This document shows positions 1 through 8,559 of a stretch of 64,000 nt of DNA, in pieces (position 1 is the first letter of the stretch; every line of letters begins with the position of its first letter). The position numbers and the translations under genes are program-made. The notes under the pieces were generated by a model. It was not told the DNA's origin. It did no database searches and saw only the letters and a program-made list of their open reading frames with translations. The stretch is from Capnocytophaga sp. oral taxon 863 str. F0517. GTDB taxonomy: Bacteria; Bacteroidota; Bacteroidia; Flavobacteriales; Flavobacteriaceae. The stretch is taken from the NCBI RefSeq assembly GCF_000466425.1, contig NZ_KE992171.1:199639-263638 (forward strand), given 5' to 3'.

Positions 1-2164
1 TGGGAAACAGAAAAATCGAAAAATAGACGATGCCTATATGCTCTTGGGCAAGGCTCGTTACTACAATGGGCGCTATATCCCTGCTATGGAGGCCTTCAAC
101 CACCTGCTGACCAACTATGGAGAGACCAATCAGCGCTACAATGCCGCCGTATGGCTGGAGAAAGCCCATATCCAGCTCGGAAGAGAGCTCTTAGCCGTAA
201 CAGCTTTGGAGAAGATACTCCAAGAAGAACATCCTAAGCGCAGAGATCGTGCGGAGCTGCATGCTGTCTTGGCGCAGGCCTTTATCAACTTGGAACAATA
301 TCCCAAAGCCATAGAAGCACTCCAACAAGCCAGTGTGGAGACCCGAAAAAGACCCAAAAGAGGTCGTTATTACTACATCATAGGGCAGCTCTTCGAACGA
401 TTGGAACAGCGTGACTCCGCTAAGGCTTATTACCAAAAGACGATAGCTCTGAACTGGAAAATACCTCGCCGCTTATGGGTAGAAGCCCAGGTAGGGAAGG
501 CACGTACCCAAACCCTTACCCCTGAGGAAAAAGTTGCCTATGTGGAGCAACTCCGAAAAATGGAAAAACTCTACGAACACAAAGACCTGCTCGACCTTAT
601 CTATTACCAACATGCACTATTCTTAGAATCGGAAGAGAAACCTAAGGGAGCAACAGAATACTTCTTGCGCTCTTTGACCAAAAATAAAGACAATGAGGGG
701 CTTCGCCAGCGTACACATGAACACTTGGCAGACCTCTATTTCAAAGAGAAAAAGTATCCTCTGGCTTATGCTCATTATGATAGTACCCTTGTATATATCC
801 CTAAAAATACACTTGCTCACCTCTATATGCGCAGGAAAAGGGATAACTTGGAGCAAATAACTGTCTTCGAGCGTACCATAGCCAAGGCAGATAGCCTTTC
901 TCGCATTATGAAGATGTCCAAGGAAGAACAAAGAAGCTATTTCCAAAAACATATAGATTCCTTAAAGCAACATTCCCAGACCTCTGGAGCGGCTACTATT
1001 ACGGATTTTGGAAGAAAGGTAGCCCAAGAATACACTCCTTCTCAAGAGGGCGGCTTTTATTTCTATTCACCACAGACGGTAGCCTATGGGAAACAGCTCT
1101 TCAAGCAACAGTTTGGAGATCGCCCGCTTTCGGACAATTGGCGTTGGTCACAACAGTTGGTAGCACAGCAATCTTCGGATACGAACATTGATAGCCTTGA
1201 ACAAGGACAGGCTGTACTGGAGAAGTACCTCAAGCAGTTGCCTTCTTCGCAGGAGCTGATAGCTCTTGAGAAGGAGCGAGAGACAGCCCTCTATGGGCTG
1301 GGGGAACTCTATTGGGAAAAATTTGCTGATGGTAAGCTCGCCCAGCAGCGACTTAATCGCTTGCTCACCCTCACTCAAAATGACAAACTCAAGGAAAAGA
1401 CACTTTATCTCCTATATAAGATAAACGAAGAGAAGAATCCAAAAGAAGCGGAGACTTATAAGCAACAATTGCTGGCTTCTTATCCTAATTCAGAATATGC
1501 CAAGCCACTCTTAGGACAGCTAAGTACCAATGAAAAAGAATTGGATGCTCAATACCAAGTGTTAGAAAAACAGTTGGAAGCCCAACAATTCCAAGAAGTA
1601 CTAACCTATATAGATAGCCATAAGTCACAATATAAGACCTCCTCACAGGCACCCGAATGGGAATTGCTCCGTGCCAAGGCCATAGCTCGCTTGGAAGGAA
1701 AGGCTGCCTACATACGCGCATTGGAAGCTATTGTGCAGGAATACCCTAATACCACCCAAACTGATGACCTTCAGGATAAGCTAAAGATACTCAAAGCACA
1801 GAGTCAAACGCCTACTTTCCTTACCGATGAAGAGGCCTCCTCTTGGAAATTAGTTGTAGAAAACATGGATGCTACAGAGCAGCAACGGCTTAAGGATTAC
1901 TTAGAAGAAAATGGATTTGCCTATATCACCCTAAGTCAAGATGTATATAATGATAAAGAGCAACTGCTTGTCCTTCATGGTTTTATGTCTCGACAGATGG
2001 CAGAAGGATTCGTGCAACGGGTCAATAATTATTTCCAAACACAAGCTAAGGAAAAAAATCAAGAAAAAGATAGATTTTTTAAAGAATTTTTCGTAATTTC
2101 GTCAGAAAATTACGCTATCCTACAAGTGTATAAAAACAAGGATGAATATATAAAAAATAACTAA
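1..2164 (+). CDS. porW: SprE/PorW-like TPR lipoprotein of the type IX secretion/gliding system, 5' truncated by the window
   Basis: The reading frame is open from the first bases of the window, so the start codon and any lipoprotein signal lie upstream; about 720 residues are visible. The product is a chain of tetratricopeptide-like helical repeats, for example around LLGKARYYNGRYIPAMEAF near the visible start. The C-terminal part has a SPOR-like segment (LVLHGFMSRQMAEGFVQRV) and a terminal FVISSENYAILQVYKN element. In flavobacteria a TPR lipoprotein with this architecture (SprE/PorW), needed for type IX protein secretion and gliding, lies directly upstream of a bactofilin and ATP-synthase-associated genes, as here. 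The family assignment rests on repeats, C-terminus and neighbourhood; another TPR lipoprotein is possible. Confidence 0.75.
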   Translation, partial: GKQKNRKIDDAYMLLGKARYYNGRYIPAMEAFNHLLTNYGETNQRYNAAVWLEKAHIQLGRELLAVTALEKILQEEHPKRRDRAELHAVLAQAFINLEQYPKAIEALQQASVETRKRPKRGRYYYIIGQLFERLEQRDSAKAYYQKTIALNWKIPRRLWVEAQVGKARTQTLTPEEKVAYVEQLRKMEKLYEHKDLLDLIYYQHALFLESEEKPKGATEYFLRSLTKNKDNEGLRQRTHEHLADLYFKEKKYPLAYAHYDSTLVYIPKNTLAHLYMRRKRDNLEQITVFERTIAKADSLSRIMKMSKEEQRSYFQKHIDSLKQHSQTSGAATITDFGRKVAQEYTPSQEGGFYFYSPQTVAYGKQLFKQQFGDRPLSDNWRWSQQLVAQQSSDTNIDSLEQGQAVLEKYLKQLPSSQELIALEKERETALYGLGELYWEKFADGKLAQQRLNRLLTLTQNDKLKEKTLYLLYKINEEKNPKEAETYKQQLLASYPNSEYAKPLLGQLSTNEKELDAQYQVLEKQLEAQQFQEVLTYIDSHKSQYKTSSQAPEWELLRAKAIARLEGKAAYIRALEAIVQEYPNTTQTDDLQDKLKILKAQSQTPTFLTDEEASSWKLVVENMDATEQQRLKDYLEENGFAYITLSQDVYNDKEQLLVLHGFMSRQMAEGFVQRVNNYFQTQAKEKNQEKDRFFKEFFVISSENYAILQVYKNKDEYIKNN

Positions 2165-2166
2165 CA

Positions 2167-2565
2167 ATGTTTAATAAAGAAAATAAGAAAACCATGGCAG
2201 TAGACAACTCAGTGGCGGGGAGCAACCGCATCGTAGCAGGTACTAAAATCAAAGGAGAGGTAAATTCCGGTTCTGACTTTCGCATAGACGGAGAAATAGA
2301 AGGTACGATACAGACCTCCGGAAGGCTTGTAGTAGGAAAAACAGGCCTTATCAAAGGAAATATCATCTGTACCAATGCCGATATAGAAGGAACTGTACAT
2401 GGTACCTTAGTGGTGAAGAGTACCCTTAGCCTTAAGGCTACTGCTGTAATAGAAGGTGATGTACAGACGGATAAGCTCGCTATAGAACCAGGAGCGGTAT
2501 TCAACGTAACTTGTAAGATGGGAGTAAAAAGCGCTCCTGTAGGCAATGAACCCGCCAAAAAATAA
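2167..2565 (+). CDS. Bactofilin family polymer-forming cytoskeletal protein
   Basis: This 132-residue protein starts two bases after the preceding stop, so it is probably cotranscribed with it. It is built of short glycine-spaced repeats (FRIDGEIEGTIQTSGRLVVG, then GLIKGNI, ADIEGTVHG, AVIEGDV) that form the right-handed beta-helix of bactofilins, flanked by short disordered ends. Bactofilins self-assemble without nucleotide into filaments at the membrane and act in cell shape, stalk or motility functions; which role applies here cannot be seen. Its 3' end overlaps the next gene by 20 bp. Confidence 0.88.
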   Translation: MFNKENKKTMAVDNSVAGSNRIVAGTKIKGEVNSGSDFRIDGEIEGTIQTSGRLVVGKTGLIKGNIICTNADIEGTVHGTLVVKSTLSLKATAVIEGDVQTDKLAIEPGAVFNVTCKMGVKSAPVGNEPAKK

Positions 2566-2767
2566 CCTCAATAACTGGGTAAAATTCTCACAAGTAGGCT
2601 TGCAAATGGCTGTTACCATAGCCATTTGCGCCTATTTGGGGTATCTGTTAGAGGCGAAATATCCTACTGTAGCCCCTTGGGGGATAGTGGGAGGGAGTCT
2701 CTTTGGGGTATTTGTAGCCCTCTATCATGTGATCAAACAGGTCAGGGCAATGATGGGTGACGAATGA
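2546..2767 (+). CDS. AtpZ/AtpI family small membrane protein
   Basis: This 73-residue protein has two hydrophobic helices (roughly residues 17-34 and 44-62) separated by a short polar loop (LLEAKYPTVAPWG). This is the pattern of the AtpZ/AtpI family, which in many bacteria is encoded before the F-type ATP synthase genes and is linked to c-ring assembly or cation supply. The start lies inside the bactofilin gene (20 bp overlap), suggesting translational coupling. The ATP synthase genes that follow in related genomes are absent here: the next gene is a phosphosugar mutase. Family confidence is good; function is inferred from the family. Confidence 0.75.
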   Translation: MNPPKNNLNNWVKFSQVGLQMAVTIAICAYLGYLLEAKYPTVAPWGIVGGSLFGVFVALYHVIKQVRAMMGDE

Positions 2768-2814
2768 GACTAACAATTAAAAAGATAAAGATATACTGTA
2801 TAAAGTGATAGATT

Positions 2815-4533
2815 ATGGACTTATTACAAAAAAGTAAAGAAAATGCTCAGTCGTGGCTTAGTGCCACTTTTGATGAATCAACACAACAGGCAGTGCGCCA
2901 AATGCTTGAAGGGAACCCTGATGAACTAACAGAGTGTTTCCATAAGAATTTGGAGTTTGGTACCGGCGGGATGCGTGGTATTATGGGGATAGGTACCAAC
3001 CGAATGAATCGCTATACCTTAGGGAAAAACACCCAAGGGCTAAGTAACTACCTCAAGAAGGTATATCCCAACGAACAAGTGAAGGTGGTGATCGCCTATG
3101 ACTGCCGCCACAACTCTCAGGATTTCGCTAAGGTAGTGGCTGATGTCTTCTCGGCTAATGGAATCAAGGTGTACCTCTTCTCAGAGCTACGTCCTACCCC
3201 TGAACTCTCCTTTGCCATACGTTACCTTAAGTGCCATAGCGGTATTGTCCTAACAGCCTCCCACAACCCACCAGAATACAATGGATACAAGGTGTATTGG
3301 ACAGATGGTGGCCAGCTGGTACCTCCACAGGACAAGGAAGTGATGGAAGCTATCGATAAGGTACGCTTCTCTGATATCAAGTTCGAAGCCAATGAGGCCT
3401 TAATAGAAAAGATTGATACCCAGGTAGATGAGGCCTTTATCGAAGCCTCTTTGAACAAGGCAAACTTCCCTATTGCGGGTAAGGCAGATCTGAAGATTGT
3501 CTATACTCCTTTGCATGGAACCTCTGTAACCATTATACCGAAGCTCTTGGAGCGTGCCGGCTATACTTCTCTCTATATAGTAGAAGAACAGGCTACTCCC
3601 GATGGTAGTTTCCCAACGGTGAAATCACCCAATCCAGAAGAGCCAGAAGCCCTTACCATGGCTCTGAAAAAGGCGGAGGAAGTACAAGCAGATATAGTTT
3701 TCGGTACCGACCCCGATAGCGACCGTATCGGAATTGCGGTGCGCAACCTTCATGGTAAAATGGAGCTGCTCAACGGAAACCAAACCATGCTACTGATGAC
3801 CAAATACCTTTTGGATAAATGGAAGGAAAAAGGAGAGCGAACCGGACGAGAGTTTATCGCCTCTACCATTGTTTCCACCCCTATGATGCGTAAGCTCGCT
3901 GAAGCCTATGGGGTAGAATACAAAGAAGGCCTTACAGGATTCAAGTGGATAGCCAAGATGATTAAGGACTTCCCAGACCAACAGTTTATCGGGGGAGGAG
4001 AAGAAAGTTTTGGCTATATGGTAGGCGATTTTCTCCGTGACAAGGATGCGGAAACCTCTGCACTATTGGCAGTAGGGATTGCCGCTGAGGCTAAGGCCAA
4101 AGGAAGTTCTTTCTTCCAAGAATTGCTCAAGATGTATCAGGAATTTGGCCTCTACCAAGAATACTTGATTTCGGTAGTGAAAAAAGGTATCAGTGGAGCG
4201 GAAGAGATCAATCAAATCATGAAAAATCTTCGTGAGAACCCTGTGAAGACTATCTTGGGAGAGAAGGTAGTGCGTATAGAAGACTACCAAACCTCGGTAA
4301 GTTACAATCCACTCACAGGAGCAGAGACCACTATACAGATACCTAAGTCCAATGTGCTGATTTACTATACAGAAAATGGAATGAAGGTAGCGGCTCGCCC
4401 CAGTGGTACCGAACCTAAGATCAAGTTCTATTTCAGTGCCAATGCCCCCTTGGCCTCCCTTGAGGCTTATGAGGAAACACGTGATGCTTTGCTTGCTAAA
4501 ATCAAGCAAGTAACTAAGGAATGGAATTTGTAA
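2815..4533 (+). CDS. Phospho-sugar mutase (phosphoglucomutase/phosphomannomutase family)
   Basis: This 572-residue enzyme interconverts hexose 1- and 6-phosphates. It has the four-domain alpha-D-phosphohexomutase layout: the phosphoserine loop TASHNPPEYNGYK with the catalytic serine near residue 149, the magnesium-binding DPDSDR at residues 299-304, the sugar-binding GGGEESFGYM loop, and the C-terminal phosphate-binding RPSGTEPKIKFY. The length fits the long PgcA/PGM2-type subgroup common in Bacteroidetes. It lies 47 bp after the AtpZ-like gene and 44 bp before the ABC exporter. Substrate preference (glucose or mannose) cannot be decided from sequence. Confidence 0.93.
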   Translation: MDLLQKSKENAQSWLSATFDESTQQAVRQMLEGNPDELTECFHKNLEFGTGGMRGIMGIGTNRMNRYTLGKNTQGLSNYLKKVYPNEQVKVVIAYDCRHNSQDFAKVVADVFSANGIKVYLFSELRPTPELSFAIRYLKCHSGIVLTASHNPPEYNGYKVYWTDGGQLVPPQDKEVMEAIDKVRFSDIKFEANEALIEKIDTQVDEAFIEASLNKANFPIAGKADLKIVYTPLHGTSVTIIPKLLERAGYTSLYIVEEQATPDGSFPTVKSPNPEEPEALTMALKKAEEVQADIVFGTDPDSDRIGIAVRNLHGKMELLNGNQTMLLMTKYLLDKWKEKGERTGREFIASTIVSTPMMRKLAEAYGVEYKEGLTGFKWIAKMIKDFPDQQFIGGGEESFGYMVGDFLRDKDAETSALLAVGIAAEAKAKGSSFFQELLKMYQEFGLYQEYLISVVKKGISGAEEINQIMKNLRENPVKTILGEKVVRIEDYQTSVSYNPLTGAETTIQIPKSNVLIYYTENGMKVAARPSGTEPKIKFYFSANAPLASLEAYEETRDALLAKIKQVTKEWNL

Positions 4534-4577
4534 TTAATTGATTATTAAAAAGAAACGATTTTCTTATACATTATTGA

Positions 4578-6410
4578 ATGAACGTAGCCAATATCAAGCG
4601 CCTCTATCCATATGTACTTCCCTATAAGAGGTTTGCTTTTCTGAATGTGTTTTTTAACATTCTCTATGCCCTTTTTAGTTCCTTATCTTTTGTGGCATTG
4701 ATTCCTATGTTAGAGGTACTTTTTGATTCCAATGCAAGGATCTATGAAAAGCCTGTATATAAGGGAATTGCTCAAGCAAACATCTATTTTAAGGAATACC
4801 TGAACTATCAGGTTACTCAGCAGGCAGGAGGAGACCCTGTGCAAGCCCTATCCTATATTATAGCCTTGGTATTATTCTTATTTTTTCTTAAGAATATCTT
4901 TAATTATTTGGCAGTGATATTCATTGGTCTTTTGCGCAACGGGGTATTGAGGGATTTGCGAAATATGATGTATAAGAAAATCATTTCTTTGCCGATTTCC
5001 TATTTTTCAGAGAAACGCAAGGGAGATGTCATCGCAAGAATTACAGGAGATATTAATGAGTTTCAGGTTTCTTATCTCAGCATATTGGAGCTGATTGTAA
5101 GGGAACCACTTACGATTATCTTTACCATCATCATTATGTGTGGTATTAGCCTGAAGCTGACCCTCTTTGTGTTTGTCTTTATTCCTCTGTCAGGCTTGGT
5201 TATCTCACGAGTAGGGAAGTCGCTTAAGAAACATTCTGGGCGGATACAAGCCGAGCAGGGTTATTTTCTCTCTATTATAGATGAGACCATTATGGGACTT
5301 CGTATCATCAAGTCCTTTAATGCCCAAAATACATTCATCAAGCGCTTTACCGACTCTACTAAGCGCTATAATTCTTACGCCAATAACCTCTCCTATCGGC
5401 AGAACTTAGCCTCACCTATTAGTGAGTTTTTAGGAATATTAGTTATCGGAATTCTCCTATGGTATGGCGGGACTATGGTATTGGTAGACAAGACTTTGGG
5501 AGGATCTGAATTTATAGCTTATATGGGGTTGGCTTATAATATATTGACTCCTGCTAAGGCCATTAGTAAGGCTTCTTACCAGCTCAAACAAGGGGATGCT
5601 GCTGCTATGCGTGTTTTGGAGGTAATCCATGCCCAAAATCCTATCTTTGATAAAGAAAATGCTATAGAGAAAAAAGACTTCCAAACGGCTATTTCCTTGA
5701 ATAATATTTCCTTCAAGTACGGAGAAGACTATGTACTGAAGAATTTTTCACTGGAGATTCCCAAAGGGAAGACGGTAGCCTTGGTAGGGCAATCGGGTAG
5801 TGGAAAGAGTACCATAGCCAACCTTATCGCACGTTTCTATGATATCAATGAGGGAAGTATCACCTTCGATGGTATAGATATTCGTGATCTTAAGATACAG
5901 TCGCTCCGCGATCTCATAGGGATTGTCTCTCAGGACTCTATTCTCTTTAACGATACCATTACCAACAATCTTCTTATAGGAAAGGGAACCGCTACAGCAG
6001 CCGAGCTAGAAGAGGCTGCCAAGGTAGCCAATGCCTATGACTTTATCAATGCCTTACCAGATAAGTTCCAAACCAATATAGGGGATATGGGAGGGAAACT
6101 CTCCGGAGGGCAGAAACAACGCTTAAGTATCGCTCGTGCAGTGCTGAAGAATCCACCTATTATGATTTTGGATGAAGCTACTTCAGCTTTGGATACCGAA
6201 AGCGAAAAATTGGTACAGAATGCCTTAGAAAAAATGATGCTCAACCGCACCTCCTTGGTGATAGCACACCGCCTCTCGACTATCCAAAAAGCAGATGTTA
6301 TAGTGGTGATGGAAAAAGGAAAGATTATAGAACAAGGTAACCACACCACCCTTATGGCTAAAAATGGTACCTATCGCAAACTTGTAGAAATGCAATCCTT
6401 TAGTGAATAA
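4578..6410 (+). CDS. ABC exporter, fused permease/ATPase (MsbA-like)
   Basis: This 610-residue half-transporter has an N-terminal six-helix membrane domain (about residues 15-330) and a C-terminal nucleotide-binding domain. The latter shows Walker A GQSGSGKST (near residue 404), Q-loop GIVSQDSILF, signature LSGGQKQRLSIARA, Walker B IMILDEATSALD and the switch histidine in VIAHRLST. It should work as a homodimer. The organisation matches MsbA-type lipid/LPS flippases and the common Bacteroidetes multidrug-like exporters; the substrate is not determined. It ends at a bidirectional hairpin shared with the convergent channel gene. Confidence 0.93.
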   Translation: MNVANIKRLYPYVLPYKRFAFLNVFFNILYALFSSLSFVALIPMLEVLFDSNARIYEKPVYKGIAQANIYFKEYLNYQVTQQAGGDPVQALSYIIALVLFLFFLKNIFNYLAVIFIGLLRNGVLRDLRNMMYKKIISLPISYFSEKRKGDVIARITGDINEFQVSYLSILELIVREPLTIIFTIIIMCGISLKLTLFVFVFIPLSGLVISRVGKSLKKHSGRIQAEQGYFLSIIDETIMGLRIIKSFNAQNTFIKRFTDSTKRYNSYANNLSYRQNLASPISEFLGILVIGILLWYGGTMVLVDKTLGGSEFIAYMGLAYNILTPAKAISKASYQLKQGDAAAMRVLEVIHAQNPIFDKENAIEKKDFQTAISLNNISFKYGEDYVLKNFSLEIPKGKTVALVGQSGSGKSTIANLIARFYDINEGSITFDGIDIRDLKIQSLRDLIGIVSQDSILFNDTITNNLLIGKGTATAAELEEAAKVANAYDFINALPDKFQTNIGDMGGKLSGGQKQRLSIARAVLKNPPIMILDEATSALDTESEKLVQNALEKMMLNRTSLVIAHRLSTIQKADVIVVMEKGKIIEQGNHTTLMAKNGTYRKLVEMQSFSE

Positions 6411-6418
6411 AAATTGAG

Positions 6419-6445
6419 GAGTGAAAAGTGAAGTGCTTTTCACTC
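6419..6445. terminator. Bidirectional terminator between the ABC exporter and K+ channel genes
   Basis: A 10-bp perfect inverted repeat (GAGTGAAAAG at 6419-6428 and CTTTTCACTC at 6436-6445) sits between two convergent genes and is flanked by A/T-rich runs. Confidence 0.7.
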
Positions 6446-6446
6446 T

Positions 6447-7343
6447 TTATTGTTTTCTACCACATTGAGGGCAATAGAGCGCCCCGTCGGGGAGGGGATA
6501 GGCACCACAGCCCCTACAATGGCCATGGGTATGACTGTGGGAAAAGCTATAATCGGCAGGAGGCGCCTTGTCGGAGGTAGAAGCTATCTGAGGCTTTGGG
6601 TTTTCTTTCTTTTTGTAAGTACGTGAATATTCGGAAGTTACAATTCCGGTAGGTACCGCTATGATGCCATACCCTAAGATCATGATAATAGAGGCCATAA
6701 TCTGTCCGAAGGCAGTGGTGGGCACTACATCTCCATAGCCTACGGTGGTAAGGGTGACGATACACCAATAGATACTGCGTGGGATACTGGTAAAAGCCTT
6801 ATCATGAGGTTCGATCACATACATTAGAGCTCCTAAGATCACAGAAAGTACCAAGACAAAATAGATAAAAACTAAAATCTTCGTTTGGCTATTCTTCAAC
6901 GCTCGCTTTAGCTGATTGGCTTGCTGGGTGAATTGTACCAAATCCAGGATTCTAAAAATACGCAAAAGCCTAAGAATGCGAATGATAGAAAGGAATTTAG
7001 ATTTCTGCACGAAAAAAGAAAGATATATCGGAAGGATAGAAATCAGGTCGATTACTCCATAAAAGCTAAAGACATAACGCCTCCAGTTGGGCGTACAAAT
7101 AATACGCAAGGCATATTCTATAGAGAAGAATACAGTAATGATCCATTCCAAGACTACTAATAAGGTATGTATATGTTCGTCAATGATTTGGATACTTTCA
7201 AAAATAGCCAAGAAAGCACTTAGTAGGATAAATCCTAAGAGAATTAAGTCAAAGAGCTTTCCTGCAACAGTATCTCTTCCATAGATAATAGCATAACCCC
7301 TTACTTTTAGGAGCTTGTATTTAGATGCTAAGAGTTTTTTCAT
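6447..7343 (-). CDS. Voltage-gated-type potassium channel with C-terminal zinc ribbon
   Basis: This 298-residue inner-membrane protein has a six-helix voltage-gated channel layout. The fourth segment is rich in spaced arginines (SIIRILRLLRIFRILDL), the expected voltage sensor. A pore loop carries the potassium selectivity signature TLTTVGYGDVVP, followed by a final pore-lining helix. After a polar linker the protein ends in a compact CRGCG...CPQCG zinc-ribbon motif, an unusual addition for bacterial Kv-like channels that may bind metal or a partner. It is transcribed convergently to the ABC exporter. Confidence 0.88.
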   Translation of the reverse strand: MKKLLASKYKLLKVRGYAIIYGRDTVAGKLFDLILLGFILLSAFLAIFESIQIIDEHIHTLLVVLEWIITVFFSIEYALRIICTPNWRRYVFSFYGVIDLISILPIYLSFFVQKSKFLSIIRILRLLRIFRILDLVQFTQQANQLKRALKNSQTKILVFIYFVLVLSVILGALMYVIEPHDKAFTSIPRSIYWCIVTLTTVGYGDVVPTTAFGQIMASIIMILGYGIIAVPTGIVTSEYSRTYKKKENPKPQIASTSDKAPPADYSFSHSHTHGHCRGCGAYPLPDGALYCPQCGRKQ

Positions 7344-7358
7344 CTCAAACCAATAAAA

Positions 7359-7389
7359 AATCCAATGAAAAAGACCTTTTCATTGGATT
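7359..7389 (-). terminator. Terminator downstream of the bacilliredoxin gene
   Basis: A 13-bp perfect inverted repeat (7359-7371 with 7377-7389, 5-nt loop) lies 11 bp past the 3' end of the bacilliredoxin gene. Reading on the minus strand it is followed by a U-rich run, the form of an intrinsic terminator. It separates this gene from the channel gene downstream. Confidence 0.75.
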
Positions 7390-7400
7390 CAGTCTTTTAC

Positions 7401-7811
7401 TTAACAAAATTCATTATAGGCTGCCTCTAAGTTTTCAGCAATTGCTTCAGCAAAACGGCCTTCTATATGGTGCCTCTCCAACATATGTACCAGTTCTCCA
7501 TCCTTGAAGAGGGCGATACTGGGGGAAGAAGGAGGGAAAGGAAGCATATAGTCACGCATTTGAGCCGTAGCATCGATGTCGAAACCTGCAAAAACGGTTA
7601 CTAAGTGGTCGGGTTTTTTGTTGCTTTCAAGGCTTAGCAAAACTCCAGGGCGGGCATTTCTTGCGGCACAACCACATACGGAATTAACCACAACAAGGGT
7701 AGTACCAGGACGTTTTATGGCCTCATCTACAGCTGCTACTGTATGCAGAGATTCAAAGCCTGCTTGTTCAAGCTCCGCTATCATAGGAGCTACTATTTCT
7801 GGTGGATACAT
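7401..7811 (-). CDS. BrxA/BrxB family bacilliredoxin
   Basis: This 136-residue thioredoxin-fold protein of the YphP/YqiW (DUF1094) family carries the characteristic CGC active site in VVVNSVCGCAARNARPG, and the C-terminal LERHHIEGR segment typical of the family. In Bacillus these proteins remove bacillithiol from S-bacillithiolated proteins. The presence of bacillithiol here is an inference from what is reported for some Bacteroidetes. The length matches the family, and a promoter -7 element lies 28 bp upstream. Confidence 0.88.
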   Translation of the reverse strand: MYPPEIVAPMIAELEQAGFESLHTVAAVDEAIKRPGTTLVVVNSVCGCAARNARPGVLLSLESNKKPDHLVTVFAGFDIDATAQMRDYMLPFPPSSPSIALFKDGELVHMLERHHIEGRFAEAIAENLEAAYNEFC

Positions 7812-7838
7812 AATTTTTAGTATTATTTATTCGCGGGA

Positions 7839-7846
7839 CAAAGGTA
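7839..7846 (-). promoter_or_regulatory. Promoter -7 element (TACCTTTG) for the bacilliredoxin gene
   Basis: The minus strand reads TACCTTTG, an exact match to the Bacteroidetes -7 consensus TAnnTTTG, 28 bp upstream of the ATG. No well-spaced TTG is visible. Confidence 0.55.
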
Positions 7847-8012
7847 CAAAAAATAATGATTAATGGTGAGTGGTCAATGGTTAATTGTCGATGGCTAATC
7901 GTTAATTTTTAGAAAAATAATACTTTAAAAATAGGTACATTTGATATAAGTTTGGGAGATATTAATTATACCGAATGCACGTTAAAAAAGTGCAGTATAA
8001 GAAAAAAAGTTG

Positions 8013-8020
8013 TACTTTTG
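8013..8020 (+). promoter_or_regulatory. Promoter -7 element (TACTTTTG) for the 8048 gene
   Basis: TACTTTTG matches TAnnTTTG and lies 27 bp upstream of the ATG at 8048. It falls inside any longer reading frame beginning at 7952, which argues for the downstream start. Confidence 0.55.
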
Positions 8021-8047
8021 CAAGAGAAATCTTTTAAGAGGAGGGCT

Positions 8048-8515
8048 ATGAAAAAACTGGGTTTCTTTTTGTTGTTTCTTCCCTTATGGGTTGCAGCACA
8101 GGATTTTGAGTATTGGGGAGTGAGGGCAGCCTACACCCATACCAATAGGTCTCATAACTTAGGCTTTGTGGGGGCATCTCTCAATACGGAGTATAACTGG
8201 GTGAGTCGTTCGCTCTATGCAGGAGTACACTTGGGGGCACAAAATACCCTTGCTGAGGATGGGCGTAAGCAGTCCAAAATGGAAATCGTACCAGAGGTAG
8301 GTTATGAGTTCAACCTTATTATTTTGGGCTTGGGAGCTTCGCTCAACACCCATGCTTTTCAGCCTCGTGTAGGGCTTTCCTTTTTCAATATTTACCAAAC
8401 CTATGTAGGGTATTCGATTCCTTTCCGTCGGGATACAGTTTTCAAAGGGCTCACTTTCACACTCGTGCTTAATTTCTCAAATGCAGAAAGTAGCGATGAT
8501 CTCAGGCTGTGGTAA
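8048..8515 (+). CDS. Secreted or outer-membrane protein, barrel-like, unknown function
   Basis: I do not recognise a named family. With the start at 8048 the product has 155 residues and begins with a clean signal peptide (MKKLGFFLLFLPLWVAAQ) cleaved after AAQ. The mature part alternates hydrophobic and polar residues with aromatic strand ends (YTHTNRSHNLGFVG, LYAGVHLGAQ, VGYSIPF), as in small outer-membrane beta-barrels. The upstream in-frame start at 7952 is rejected because the promoter element and the signal peptide both favour 8048. It lies 44 bp ahead of the riboflavin gene. Confidence 0.7.
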   Translation: MKKLGFFLLFLPLWVAAQDFEYWGVRAAYTHTNRSHNLGFVGASLNTEYNWVSRSLYAGVHLGAQNTLAEDGRKQSKMEIVPEVGYEFNLIILGLGASLNTHAFQPRVGLSFFNIYQTYVGYSIPFRRDTVFKGLTFTLVLNFSNAESSDDLRLW

Positions 8516-8559
8516 GCTTGTAGTAAAAGAAAAATTCATAACAATATAAATATAAATTA

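Noticed and set aside
7952..8047. Upstream extension of the 8048 gene
   Set aside because: A promoter -7 element falls inside it, and the signal peptide starts at 8048.
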